A stretch of 64,000 nucleotides of DNA from Nostoc parmelioides FACHB-3921 (lineage in GTDB: Bacteria; Cyanobacteriota; Cyanobacteriia; Cyanobacteriales; Nostocaceae): NCBI RefSeq assembly GCF_014696625.1, contig NZ_JACJQL010000016.1, positions 62,001 through 126,000 of the forward strand. The letters are read 5' to 3'. The notes beneath the pieces are model-generated. The model was not told where the DNA came from, did no database searches, and saw only the letters and a program-made list of their open reading frames with translations. Below, in pieces: positions 9,172 to 18,584 of the stretch (position 1 is the stretch's first letter; every line of letters begins with the position of its first letter). The position numbers and the translations under genes are program-made.

Positions 9172-10017
9172 CTAAACCTCATCCACAAAATTAGGTCTAG
9201 CTTGTTGCGTTGTGTGTAACTTGGTTTCTAAAGCTGACCAATTTTCCTGCTCAACTAGAGCGATTAACTCATCAAGACGACGGCGATATTGGTGCAATGA
9301 CCCCAGCAATGCTTGGCGATTGTATTGCGCCATCATCACCCCTAACTCTGGATTCCCACCACCAACGCGGCTAGTATCTCGAAAACCTGAACTAGCAAGG
9401 TTTTGGGCTAATTGTAAAACTTCGGGGTCAGTTTCGCTGATGCAGGCGGCAATTAAGGAGGAACTGACCATGACAGGTAAATGGGAAATCCAACTGACGG
9501 CGCGGTCATGTTGCTCTGGCTGACAGTAATAAATTTTAGCCCCTAACGATCGCACAATTTCCTCTACAAGTGCAATCGCTCCTTTGGGTGTTGTCGGCTC
9601 TGGTGTTAACACATAAGGTCTATTAACAAATAAATTTCTTTGGGCAGATTCTATCCCACTATCGGTTGTCCCAGCCATTGGATGACCACCGACAAAGTTT
9701 TCCCACAGAGGGGAAATCGCTTCAACTATCGGTGCTTTCACTGACCCAACATCAGTCACCACAGTCGCCTGGGGTAGATGATTAATCAATTGCTCCACTT
9801 GGGGAACAATAAGACCGATAGGTGTACAAATAAATACAACATCTGCGGCTGTTAATAAGCTTATGTCAACGGAGGCTTGGTCAACACTACCTAAGGAAAC
9901 TGCTGTTTCACAAGTAGATTGCTTGCGGCTCACACCTAAAACATGATGACCTTGCGATCGCAAATCATAACCCAATGAACCACCAATCAAGCCTAAACCT
10001 AAAATTCCAATTTGCAT
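9172..10017 (-). CDS. tyrA: Prephenate/arogenate dehydrogenase
   Basis: This enzyme performs the last dehydrogenase step of tyrosine synthesis. The N-terminus MQIGILGLGLIGGSLGYDLR is the dinucleotide-binding loop. The basic residues after strand 2 (GVSRKQ) favour NADP, in keeping with cyanobacterial arogenate dehydrogenases. VFICTPIGLIVPQVEQ, DVGSVKAPIVEAI, GGHPMAGTTDSGI (catalytic His) and RDTSRVGGGNPELG are family motifs. About 281 residues, with no ACT or chorismate mutase domain. The start was taken at 10017, where the fold begins; ATG 10026 would add three residues. It is divergent from the pentapeptide-repeat gene, with a roughly 60-bp shared upstream region. Confidence 0.92.
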   Translation of the reverse strand: MQIGILGLGLIGGSLGYDLRSQGHHVLGVSRKQSTCETAVSLGSVDQASVDISLLTAADVVFICTPIGLIVPQVEQLINHLPQATVVTDVGSVKAPIVEAISPLWENFVGGHPMAGTTDSGIESAQRNLFVNRPYVLTPEPTTPKGAIALVEEIVRSLGAKIYYCQPEQHDRAVSWISHLPVMVSSSLIAACISETDPEVLQLAQNLASSGFRDTSRVGGGNPELGVMMAQYNRQALLGSLHQYRRRLDELIALVEQENWSALETKLHTTQQARPNFVDEV

Positions 10018-10076
10018 TTTTATCATTAGTCAATGGTCGTTTTTAATTACGAATTAGATAAATCATGAGGTATTAG

Positions 10077-11642
10077 ATGAATGTAGAGGAATTGTTGGCA
10101 CAATATGCGACTGGAGTCATCAATTTTAGTGGTGTTGACCTCTCGGAAGCTAATTTGAGTGGTGTCAAACTCTGTGGTGTGAATTTTAGCCAAGCAAATT
10201 TGAGTATAGCTAACCTGAGTGGGTCAAATTTGAGCGAAGCTGACTTCAGCCATGCCAAACTGAACGTAGCTAGACTGAGTGGTGCCAACCTCACTGATGC
10301 TATTTTCAATCATTCCAGCCTCAATGTTGCTAATTTAATTCGTTCTGACCTCAGTCGCGCTCAATTGCGTGGGGCTTCTTTGGTACGTGCTGAGTTAATT
10401 CGTACTGAACTCAGTCGGGTTGATTTATCAGAAGCAAACCTCAACAGTGCTGATTTGCGAGAAGCCACACTGCGCCACGCCAATCTTCGCCACGCCAATT
10501 TGAACGGAGCCAGCTTGAAAGGTGCATCCTTGGTAGGAGCGAACTTGGAAATGGCTAACCTTAATGGAGCTGACTTAAGTCGTTGTGATTTAACAAGCGC
10601 CAACCTGCGAGATGCTGAACTAAAACAGGTAAACTTCCGCCATGCTAACCTTAGTGGTGCAGATTTGAGCGGGGCGAACCTCCGTTGGGCTGATTTGAGT
10701 GGTGTAAACCTGAGTTGGGCTGATTTAAGTAATGCAAAATTGAGCGGCGCTAATTTAGTCGGCGCAGACTTGAGCAATGCCAATTTAACAAATGCTAGTT
10801 TAGTCCATGCCAATCTAATTCAAGCAAAATTAATTAGAGCAGAATGGGTGGGTGCTGATTTAACCAGCGCCATTTTGACTGGTGCAAAACTGTACTCTAC
10901 TTCCAGATTTGGCTTAAAAACAGAGGGTTTGATTTGTCAATGGATTGACTTAAGTCCTACAGGCGATCGCTCTATTATCCAACGCTTTGACTCTGAAGAT
11001 CCAAGAGAATTTTTCAACGAAACCCCCCCAACCATTCAAATTGTCATCGATGCAGCCTTAGAAGCAGAAGCGAACTTTGCCTTAGCTGGCGCTTACTACC
11101 ACATCGCCCAAGAATACTCCATCCTCAAACAACCACCCAGCACCGAAATCAGCCGTCGTCGGACTGTGTTTACATTTCGGGTAGATAATGACGCGGACTT
11201 ATTACCCACAGCCTGTATGGCTATTTTACCTTTTAAAGATGCTGTTAATACCCAAAAAAATATTTATGCCCTGTTAGCGATGATGGAACAGGAAAATGTA
11301 TCTTCCTTGGGAATAAAAACACCCCATCGGGTGAAGGAATTAACGAGTGCGATCGCCGAAGCTATAAGTCAGGCACAGACCATGAAAAAAACCAAAAAAA
11401 ACCTGCATCTAGCCGCGAAAATCAAATTTTTCCAAGCCCCAACCCAAACCATATTAACTAATTCCAGCGCGCAAACTTTAATTGTTCATGACAGCCCCAA
11501 CTTTGGTAAGCGATTTATCAACTCCTCAGATACAGACATGACTTTTTCATCCGATGTATCCGGTGACTCTCTCCCACATAACCTACCTGGGTTAAACACA
11601 CTTACAGATTTTGTTAACAGTTTTCACTATGTGAATGAATAA
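10077..11642 (+). CDS. Pentapeptide-repeat protein with C-terminal globular domain
   Basis: Residues from about 18 to 265 are nearly uninterrupted A(D/N)Lxx pentapeptides (NLSGANL, DLSEANL and so on), predicted to form a right-handed quadrilateral beta helix of about twelve coils. After a transition (FGLKTEGLICQWIDLSPTGDRS) come roughly 240 non-repeat residues with EFFNETPPTIQIVIDAALEAEANFALAGAYYHIAQEY, a conserved tail in cyanobacterial members. The total is 521 residues. No signal peptide is seen, so it is probably cytoplasmic. The function is unknown. The repeat composition also generates long but meaningless antisense open frames. Confidence 0.88.
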   Translation: MNVEELLAQYATGVINFSGVDLSEANLSGVKLCGVNFSQANLSIANLSGSNLSEADFSHAKLNVARLSGANLTDAIFNHSSLNVANLIRSDLSRAQLRGASLVRAELIRTELSRVDLSEANLNSADLREATLRHANLRHANLNGASLKGASLVGANLEMANLNGADLSRCDLTSANLRDAELKQVNFRHANLSGADLSGANLRWADLSGVNLSWADLSNAKLSGANLVGADLSNANLTNASLVHANLIQAKLIRAEWVGADLTSAILTGAKLYSTSRFGLKTEGLICQWIDLSPTGDRSIIQRFDSEDPREFFNETPPTIQIVIDAALEAEANFALAGAYYHIAQEYSILKQPPSTEISRRRTVFTFRVDNDADLLPTACMAILPFKDAVNTQKNIYALLAMMEQENVSSLGIKTPHRVKELTSAIAEAISQAQTMKKTKKNLHLAAKIKFFQAPTQTILTNSSAQTLIVHDSPNFGKRFINSSDTDMTFSSDVSGDSLPHNLPGLNTLTDFVNSFHYVNE

Positions 11643-11743
11643 TGAGAGAGATGAGGGAGCAGAAAGATTCAAGAAGGCAGAAATTCTTAATTTTGGATTG
11701 ATCAGTCCCGATTAAACAAACTTTTGGAGGTTGACAAACTGGT

Positions 11744-12325
11744 ATGTTTAACAAAATGATGGGTCGGACTCGTTATGTAGTATTTCGGTTATTTTTACAT
11801 TTAAGCGGGTCTGACATAGCGCCCATATTGGGAGAATTAAATCGCATTGCTAGAGATGCAATCAATGCTGAAGGGGAATTAGAAGTTCTAGGGGAAGGAT
11901 TGGTAGAACTATCAGAGACTCTACTGCGCTACGATGAATATTGGCTCTCTGCCGCCAATGAAGGTGATGTATTTTGGAGTGAAGGCGAAGCTGGAGATTA
12001 TGTCAACGAATTATTTAGCGATTCTGCTGCCAGATACGGTGCTGATTTAGAGTTAGATACTGATGACTTTGATCGCCCCCTTTCCTTACCTGCGACACGC
12101 AACATCGTAATTATGACTACAGTCGCCTATGAAGGGGAAGTACCGGAGTTAGAAACTGATTTAGCTAATATTCAAGCGTTGCAAGAAGCCTTAAAAGCCT
12201 TGATTAATCTGCACTACAAACACAAGCTCAGAGCCATCCAAGTGCATTTCTCACCAGCACGGTTAGGGGATGAACTAAGTAATGATCAGCTATTGCAATA
12301 TTACCCAGAGTTGATACCTTTATAA
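11744..12325 (+). CDS. DUF1517-like conserved cyanobacterial protein
   Basis: 193 residues, acidic, with no export signal. The segment RNIVIMTTVAYEGEVPELETDLANIQALQEALKAL, followed by RAIQVHFSPARLGDELSNDQLLQYYPELIPL, looks like the C-terminal half of DUF1517-type proteins, which in other cyanobacteria and plants are membrane-anchored. Here the hydrophobic N-terminal anchor is missing. GGAGG lies about 15 bases before the ATG. The role is unknown. The assignment rests on recalled family pattern, not on a search. Confidence 0.6.
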   Translation: MFNKMMGRTRYVVFRLFLHLSGSDIAPILGELNRIARDAINAEGELEVLGEGLVELSETLLRYDEYWLSAANEGDVFWSEGEAGDYVNELFSDSAARYGADLELDTDDFDRPLSLPATRNIVIMTTVAYEGEVPELETDLANIQALQEALKALINLHYKHKLRAIQVHFSPARLGDELSNDQLLQYYPELIPL

Positions 12326-12362
12326 CCAGGACTTACCCATGAGAATTGAAAATCAAGGGTTC

Positions 12363-12440
12363 AGGGGTATAGGGGTATATGGGTATAGGGGAATTGCTTG
12401 AAACCCTTACACCCCTATACCCTTACACCCTTACACCCGG
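12363..12440. repeat. Inverted heptamer tracts (GGGGTAT... / ...CCTTACACCC)
   Basis: A G-rich run (AGGGGTATAGGGGTAT) faces a C-rich run (CCCTTACACCCCTATACCC) across a short A/T loop, giving a long potential hairpin between 11744-12325 and 12523-13395. It probably acts as a transcript end. The same C-rich heptamer recurs at 28557-28605 and, reversed, near 55105-55140. Confidence 0.7.
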
Positions 12441-12522
12441 TTTCAACAGATAACTTGTGTGGTTGTCCGTACCTACAACCCATCAAAGAACTTGTTAAGC
12501 TCGAAAATAAGATGACAATGCC

Positions 12523-13395
12523 ATGATCATGACAATACTACGTAAAGTTACAGTGATTTTTTTAGCAGTCAGCTTGTGCTTGACAACCGTCGCCTGTGGA
12601 GGAGGAGAACAAACCAACTCTACAAATCGGAATTTTAACCAAACTTCTGCTACAACTAAACTCAATGACGGTCAGTATCAAGTACAACAAGCTACTTATG
12701 ATGATGCGACTGGGGAATACACCTTATTTTTACTCAACAGTACACCCCCAACCTTTGCCACCGAAAAGTTGCAAATGGCGCGGCTGACCGACGATGAAAT
12801 CAAAGAAGGTAAGAAAAGTTATCTAAAGGTTGACAATGGACAGCCAGTTTTATATTTGACAGAAGATTTTAAAATTGAGTACGTTCATAACGTTACCGAG
12901 AATAAAACCAATCCCCAAACCGGACAGCAAGAAACAGTTGTAGTTCGCCGAGAAAATGGCTTTTGGGCCCCCTTTGCCGGTTCTGTCGCTGGTAGTATAG
13001 CAGGTCAGGCGATCGGTAATGCTTTGTTTAGACCCCAGTACTACGTTCCCCCCGTCTATCAACCAGGTGGAGTAATTAGCGGCTTTGGTGGATATGGTAA
13101 TAGTTACGACCAAGCAGTATCCAGCTACCGCAGCCGTTACAATGCGCCACCCGCAGCCGTCAGAAATCGGACGGCTTTCCGTACCACCGGCACCATTAGA
13201 AGGTCTCCTAGTTCCACTGTCCGCACAGCACCACGCACCACCACAAACCGTCCTTCTGGTTCCGGTTTTGGTGGTAGTAACCTAAGACCTTCTGGCAATT
13301 CCAGCACCACCAGACGCAGCCCTAGCGGTAGCAGTTTTGGTAGCGGACGTTCTCCTGCCCGCCGTTCAACGGGTTTCGGTTCCAGACGGCGCTAG
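12523..13395 (+). CDS. Probable lipoprotein with glycine-zipper segment and Arg/Ser-rich tail
   Basis: The N-terminus has a short basic region and a hydrophobic core ending in a lipobox (CLTTVAC, Cys25), so it should be a lipid-anchored exported protein. The mature part begins with a Gly/Asn/Thr linker. A conserved-looking domain follows (DGQYQVQQATYDDATGEYTL ... YLTEDFKIEYVHN), then a small glycine-zipper helix (APFAGSVAGSIAGQAIGNALF). The last 90 residues are Ser/Arg/Thr/Gly low complexity, ending in RRR. The function is unknown. The basic tail might bind peptidoglycan or surface polysaccharide, which is only inference. Confidence 0.75.
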   Translation: MIMTILRKVTVIFLAVSLCLTTVACGGGEQTNSTNRNFNQTSATTKLNDGQYQVQQATYDDATGEYTLFLLNSTPPTFATEKLQMARLTDDEIKEGKKSYLKVDNGQPVLYLTEDFKIEYVHNVTENKTNPQTGQQETVVVRRENGFWAPFAGSVAGSIAGQAIGNALFRPQYYVPPVYQPGGVISGFGGYGNSYDQAVSSYRSRYNAPPAAVRNRTAFRTTGTIRRSPSSTVRTAPRTTTNRPSGSGFGGSNLRPSGNSSTTRRSPSGSSFGSGRSPARRSTGFGSRRR

Positions 13396-13430
13396 AATAT
13401 TGGGTGACTGGGACTGTAGAAAACACCTGA

Positions 13431-13551
13431 GTAAGCTATTTTGCTTTGAAGCAGCATAATCCATCATCAGGTTTGTTGACTGTTGACCGTTAACAGTCAA
13501 CAGTCAACAGCCCTTATTAGTAGTTATACAATTTGGGCGCGTATTAGCTAA
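13431..13551 (-). repeat. Full copy of the ATAAGCTA/TAGCTTAT MITE-like family
   Basis: Read on the minus strand it starts TAGCTAATACGC and has the arm AAATTGTATAACTACTAAT, the central GGGCTGTTGACTG hairpin with heptamers, the arm GATGATGGATTATGC, and the end AAAATAGCTTAC. It fills the space between the convergent genes 12523-13395 and 13559-15484, ending eight bases from the kinase stop. No coding capacity. Confidence 0.8.
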
Positions 13552-13558
13552 AACAGTA

Positions 13559-15484
13559 TCACCCATCACCCTTTGGAATTGTAATGATAAACTCAGTCCC
13601 CTTTCCTGGTGCAGAGATACACTGTAACTGTCCTTGGTGGTTTGTCACCACAATTTGGTAACTGATTGATAGTCCCATGCCAGTGCCTTTACCTATGGGC
13701 TTAGTGGTGAAGAAAGGGTCAAATAGCCGACTAAGAACTTTCTCTGCCATTCCCATTCCATTATCAGCAATACGAATAATTACCTGGTTGTCGGTGGTAA
13801 GTTCAGTCCGAATCAGAATTCGGGGATTGTTAGTTGTTTGATTATTCACTACTGACAAATGACTACTGGCAACAGACTCTTCCAAAGCATCAATTGCATT
13901 AGTCAGTAAATTCATAAATACTTGATTGAGTTGTCCGGCGTGACATACGATATTCGGTAGGTTGCCGTACTCTTTAACTACTTGAATCTCACTACAGCCT
14001 GATTTAGCTTTTAGACGATTTTGCAATAATAGCAATGTATTATCGATACCTTCATGAATATCTACTGCTTTCATGCCATCTTCGTCTAGGCGAGAGAAGT
14101 TACGCAAAGATAGGACTATCTGTCGAATACGTTCTGCTCCCATGTGCATTGAATTAAGAACCTTGGGTAAATCTTGAGAAATAAATTCTAAATCCATCCC
14201 GTATATATGGTCTGCAATGTCTGGTAATACTGAATCGTAGTGATTTTGATAGAGTTTTACCAAGTAAAGCAAATCCTCTATGTATTCACGGGTATGAGTG
14301 ATATTACCGTAGATAAAATTCACCGGATTATTAATCTCATGGGCCACACCCGCGACTAATTGTCCTAAACTAGACATTTTCTCTGTTTGAATTAATTGCG
14401 CCTGGGTTTGCTGGAGTTCCCATAGCGCTGCTTCTAACTTTTGGGCTTTTTCTTGGGCTGTTTGGGCAATTTCTCGGTATTTAGCTTCAGATTTTCTCAG
14501 TTCTTCTTCGGTCTGCTTACGCTTAATACCGATAGCAATTTCATGGGATGTAATTCTCAAAGCCTCAAAGGTCGATTCGCTGAGTATTTGGCGAGAAAAC
14601 ATGGCGATGACCCCTAATATCTCTCCTTCCACAATCAAGGGATAGCCAGCAAAGGCAATCATTCCCTCTTGCTTTGCCCACTCTTTATTCCCTACACGGG
14701 GGTCGGTTTGTACAGAGTTGGTGAGGTGGGGTTTGGCTTCTTCGGCGATTAACCCAATTTTGAATTTACCGACTGGTACAAATCTGTGGGGGCCATCAAT
14801 GTGGGTATACATCCCCGAACTAACTTGCAGTTCTAGGACGTTATTTTGCTTATTCAGTGTCCAGATGCGGGCAAAGGCTGCATTGAGATGTGTCACCATA
14901 GTCTCAGCACAGCCACGCATTAACTGTTGTAATGTATGATTTTGAGAAAAAACATTATCAATTGCTGTCCGAAAGTTAGCTAATAAGATTCTTTCTGCTA
15001 GCGCCGCTTCTGTAAGTTTGCGGTCGGTTATATCGTTAGTAATGCCAACAAAATACACAACATTACCATTTTCATCTTTAAAGACAGATGCACTAATTTC
15101 CTGCCATCGCCAGCTACCATCTTTGGCTTTTATCCGGTATTCTAGCGGCTGGTGCTTGTTGCTAGATTTGGCAATTGTGGATAAATAATCAGTAAATAGT
15201 CGCACATCATCATTGTGGACAAAAGAAGCGAAAGATTTACCTTCCAGTTCTATTACTTCATACCCTAAGATTTCTGTGACATTAGGTGAAGTGTAGCAAA
15301 CATGACCATCACTCGTGAATACAATAATAACTTTATGAAAATTTTCTATAACTTGATATAAATTGTTTTCGGTTTCTAAATTAACTTTGAAGTTGAAGTA
15401 TTTTTTTCCAGATTCTCCAATTTGCAGAGGCGCTTGTGTCTGATGAACGGGTAGTTTGGTAACTTGATTATTTGATTGTCTCAC
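13559..15484 (-). CDS. Sensor histidine kinase, PAS-GAF-HisKA-HATPase
   Basis: 641 residues and soluble (no membrane helix). The PAS/PAC sensor lies at about 50-160 (VCYTSPNVTEILGYEV ... YFVGITNDITDRK) and a GAF domain at about 180-320 (GLIAEEAKPHLTNSVQTDPR). A coiled linker leads to the HisKA box with the phospho-accepting His near 382 (LGQLVAGVAHEINNPVNF). The ATPase has N box NQVFMNLLTNAIDALEE, G1 IADNGMGMAEKV, F box DPFFTTKPIGKGTGMGLS. This GVAHEINNP subclass is common in filamentous cyanobacteria. No response regulator is adjacent, so its partner is elsewhere. It is divergent from the dynamin-like gene across 506 bp in which I see no other feature. Confidence 0.93.
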   Translation of the reverse strand: MRQSNNQVTKLPVHQTQAPLQIGESGKKYFNFKVNLETENNLYQVIENFHKVIIVFTSDGHVCYTSPNVTEILGYEVIELEGKSFASFVHNDDVRLFTDYLSTIAKSSNKHQPLEYRIKAKDGSWRWQEISASVFKDENGNVVYFVGITNDITDRKLTEAALAERILLANFRTAIDNVFSQNHTLQQLMRGCAETMVTHLNAAFARIWTLNKQNNVLELQVSSGMYTHIDGPHRFVPVGKFKIGLIAEEAKPHLTNSVQTDPRVGNKEWAKQEGMIAFAGYPLIVEGEILGVIAMFSRQILSESTFEALRITSHEIAIGIKRKQTEEELRKSEAKYREIAQTAQEKAQKLEAALWELQQTQAQLIQTEKMSSLGQLVAGVAHEINNPVNFIYGNITHTREYIEDLLYLVKLYQNHYDSVLPDIADHIYGMDLEFISQDLPKVLNSMHMGAERIRQIVLSLRNFSRLDEDGMKAVDIHEGIDNTLLLLQNRLKAKSGCSEIQVVKEYGNLPNIVCHAGQLNQVFMNLLTNAIDALEESVASSHLSVVNNQTTNNPRILIRTELTTDNQVIIRIADNGMGMAEKVLSRLFDPFFTTKPIGKGTGMGLSISYQIVVTNHQGQLQCISAPGKGTEFIITIPKGDG

Positions 15485-15990
15485 TTCCTATAAATCCCAC
15501 TTATCTATGAGAGTCATGCCACAAATCAGGCGATTTATTCAACCTGGTTTAGATAATTCTAAAAAGAATTTCACAGAAAAGCCGTAAAGATATAAAGAGT
15601 ATTTTTATAGTTAATTGATGGTGAAAATACCGAGGTTTTGTAAATTAATATTGCTGCGCTTTTCCATATCACGTATGTCAATCAAGAATTATTTAAATTG
15701 AATATTCAAAAATTCATCTTGGTTTTATAAATCCCTACCGCCAATTGTGAATTTATAAAAAAAGTTATTTGGTCAACAAACTAAGTTACCAAAAGGTACT
15801 AAAAATTACTTATATCTCTTTTTTCCAAAAATTAAACTCTACATAGCCTTCCAGATCTTCATGTGAGTAAATGACACCTTGGTTCAAGCACGCCAAAGCC
15901 ACTAATCAACAAGATGGCAAATAGGAAAGTGAAAAGATTTTTTTTGTGTTATAAAACTCACAGAAATTTATCTTAGCGGAAAGCTGCTCT

Positions 15991-18534
15991 ATGGAGCCAG
16001 AAAAACTGGGACGTTTTAAAGAGTACGGCGAACTTATTCTTCAAAAATTAGATTTTGTTCCTCAATCTCCCTCCCAACAAGAAGATTGGGTTCCTGCTAG
16101 TCTAGATGATTGTCTTTTACGTCTACGGGAAGCTGCCCAAAAAACTGTAGAACTGGCTACATCGCCTGTGAAAATTGGGGTGATGGGAGAATTTAGTAGT
16201 GGTAAAACTCTTTTGTTGGGTAGCCTCATCGGCTATGCAGACGCTTTACCCATCAGCGAAAATCCTACTACAGGAAACGTCACAGCGATTCACCTTATTC
16301 CTCATCCGGGCTTTACTACTACCCAGGTTGGTAATTTCACAGTCGAGTATCTGACACGGGAAGGGGTAAATGAGTGTTTGCGCTTCATGTTAGGAGAAGC
16401 TAACCGCCGGACAATAGCCGCCGGACTTCCAGCAATGCAACCAGCAAAACTCAGTTCTGGGAAGGAAATTCTCGGTTGGTGTGAAGCTAGTTGGAAGAGT
16501 AGTAATAATTTAGAGTTGCGTTATATTTTGCGGGAGTTGGTGCTGTTTATCCGCGCCTATAGTTCCTATGGGGAAGCTTTGTGCGGTGGACGTTACGAAA
16601 TTGACCCGGATTCCGCCCGTGAAGGTTTGCAGTTGGCGGAACAGCCTTTGGCTATCCAAACTCTTGGCTTTGAAGATTTACCACCAGCCCATATTCGTTT
16701 ACCGAGTCCACCGCAAAAGTTAGCCACTAAGTTATTACAAAATAGTTTCCCCTTAATTCGCCGTGTGGATATTGATGTAAAAATCTCTAGGGAAATTTGG
16801 GATATTACAGATGTTTCCGAATTTACTCTTTTGGATTTTCCCGGTTTGGGGGCGGCTAACTCTGGTGCTAGGGATACATTTTTATCATTACGGGAATTGG
16901 CAGAAGTTCAGACAATTTTGGTATTGCTCAATGGTAAATCGCCGGGGAGCGATCGCGCCAATAAGATTTTCACTATGATGCAGCAGCAGCGCCCAGGACA
17001 AGACCTGAAGGATTTGATTTTGGTGGGTGTGGGGCGATTTGACCAGTTACCGTTGGAAAGTGAAGGAGGGGAAAGACTACTCGACCAATTAATTGATGAG
17101 AGTCGAACGCCGAATTTAACAGCAGATAAGGTTTTACAGCAACTGCGGGTTTTACAAACGACTATCGACGGGGCGAGTGCATTCACCACCAACAAAGACC
17201 GCATCGCTTTACTTTCGCCACTGTTGGGACTGGCGGAACTAGCCAAGCGTTCCAGCACTATTAAAGCGGGTTCGCCAGAGTTTTTGGCTAACTTGGACTA
17301 TCCCAATTACTTGGAGAGGTCGAAACAGTTGCAGCAAAAGTGGGGATATTTGAGCGATCGCCTGATAGAATCAGATCCACGCAGCCATTTAAGTCGTAAG
17401 TTAGGTTACTTTGCTCAAGACGGGGGTATCGCCAAGCTACGGGAATTGATGCAAAATCACGTTGCGACTCACGGACTTAAGCAACTGTATGAAGATACTA
17501 GCCGCGCTGCCGACAATTTACGGCAACAACAGGATAATCTCAAAGGTATCATCGCCGAAATTCATGAGCAGGGTATACCTACAGGGGATAGTCAGGCTTT
17601 AATTGATTTGCGGACTGCGTTAGAAAATTTAGATAAAACCTATCGCAACTTTCAAAAAGATTTGGGTAAGGAACCACTCAAAGACCGCCGGGGAACTGTG
17701 GTCAGTGATGTGGTGAAAGATGAACTGACCTTTAGAGTTTTGAGTTGGAATCATTGGACTTTGTTATTTAACAAAGCGAATAATGGCACAATCACCATTA
17801 CAGAATCAAAGGGTGCAGCAGGTAAGTTATTTGACAGGGGAAATAGAACCAATACCAGTATCCCTACCAAGAGTGATGATTTTTATCCAGCTTTTGAAAA
17901 GACTGTCAAAGAAGTAGAAGAATTTGCGCGCGATCGCATCCGCCAGGCAGTGGTAGACTTACTAAGTAAATTATCTCAACAAATCGCCCCAGAACGGGAG
18001 CGTTTGCAAGCACTCCTCAACCCAGAAATAGAACAAGAGATTGAAAGTAAATTTGGCGGGGAAGAAGCTGATTTATTTTACCAATTGTTGTTAGGTAGTG
18101 ACCCGACCCAATGGCAAGCAGCAATTATATCGGAAATTAATCATCAAGAAAAATTCCTCACTCCAGAAATTATGTTTCCTCTGGCGCGTCAGGATGAAAA
18201 ACACGATATTGGTCAAATTTTTGATTGGTCGCCGGAAAAAGCACAAACTCTATCTAAGTCTAGCAATCATCAAATGTTTGTGTTACGACTCCGCGATGAA
18301 ATTACTGCTAGCGCCAGCTTACATTTGGTGCAATATGTTAGTGAAGTGAATCAAAGAGTCAATGCCGAATTAGATGGAATTTTAGATCAAATTATTCCTA
18401 CCTTGCAAAACATCTCCAAAAAAGATGGCTTGCTGAGGTTTATTGCTGCTGGTGATACTCAATCTTCTGGTGCAGTTCCAGCTTGGTTACAAAATCTCTC
18501 GGAAATTGCCGATTTAGCAGTCAAATATCAGTAA
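15991..18534 (+). CDS. Large dynamin-like GTPase
   Basis: 847 residues. The N-terminal G domain has a G1/P-loop GEFSSGKT at 66-73, a Thr-rich switch I (NPTTGNVTAIHL, about 91-102) and G3 DFPGLG near 281-286. The G4 element is less clear, as in many bacterial dynamins (LILVGVGRFDQL). After the G domain comes a long helical region (LRQQQDNLKGIIAEIHEQG ... VKEVEEFARDRIRQAVVDLLSKLSQQIAPERERLQALL) of the stalk type. No membrane helix is visible. The gene following it 50 bp downstream encodes an Hsp70-like ATPase. The pairing of a large GTPase with a large Hsp70-like protein resembles the SrfC/SrfB pair of enterobacteria, but this is an architectural comparison from memory and not a homology result. 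Confidence 0.82.
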   Translation: MEPEKLGRFKEYGELILQKLDFVPQSPSQQEDWVPASLDDCLLRLREAAQKTVELATSPVKIGVMGEFSSGKTLLLGSLIGYADALPISENPTTGNVTAIHLIPHPGFTTTQVGNFTVEYLTREGVNECLRFMLGEANRRTIAAGLPAMQPAKLSSGKEILGWCEASWKSSNNLELRYILRELVLFIRAYSSYGEALCGGRYEIDPDSAREGLQLAEQPLAIQTLGFEDLPPAHIRLPSPPQKLATKLLQNSFPLIRRVDIDVKISREIWDITDVSEFTLLDFPGLGAANSGARDTFLSLRELAEVQTILVLLNGKSPGSDRANKIFTMMQQQRPGQDLKDLILVGVGRFDQLPLESEGGERLLDQLIDESRTPNLTADKVLQQLRVLQTTIDGASAFTTNKDRIALLSPLLGLAELAKRSSTIKAGSPEFLANLDYPNYLERSKQLQQKWGYLSDRLIESDPRSHLSRKLGYFAQDGGIAKLRELMQNHVATHGLKQLYEDTSRAADNLRQQQDNLKGIIAEIHEQGIPTGDSQALIDLRTALENLDKTYRNFQKDLGKEPLKDRRGTVVSDVVKDELTFRVLSWNHWTLLFNKANNGTITITESKGAAGKLFDRGNRTNTSIPTKSDDFYPAFEKTVKEVEEFARDRIRQAVVDLLSKLSQQIAPERERLQALLNPEIEQEIESKFGGEEADLFYQLLLGSDPTQWQAAIISEINHQEKFLTPEIMFPLARQDEKHDIGQIFDWSPEKAQTLSKSSNHQMFVLRLRDEITASASLHLVQYVSEVNQRVNAELDGILDQIIPTLQNISKKDGLLRFIAAGDTQSSGAVPAWLQNLSEIADLAVKYQ

Positions 18535-18584
18535 TTAGTAATTAGTAGCCACCACTAATTACGACTGCATAGGAAACCGAAAAA

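Noticed and set aside
8928..9194. 88-codon frame between the IS remnant and tyrA
   Set aside because: It has no ribosome site, consists of AT-driven hydrophobic sequence and ends inside tyrA.
10361..10813. Long antisense frame opposite the pentapeptide repeats
   Set aside because: Its Lys/Ala/Pro/Ser periodicity simply mirrors the repeat on the plus strand.
12363..12440. Possible CRISPR array (also 45777-45835 and other tracts)
   Set aside because: The units are seven bases without spacers, so they are heptamer tandem repeats. No cas gene is present.
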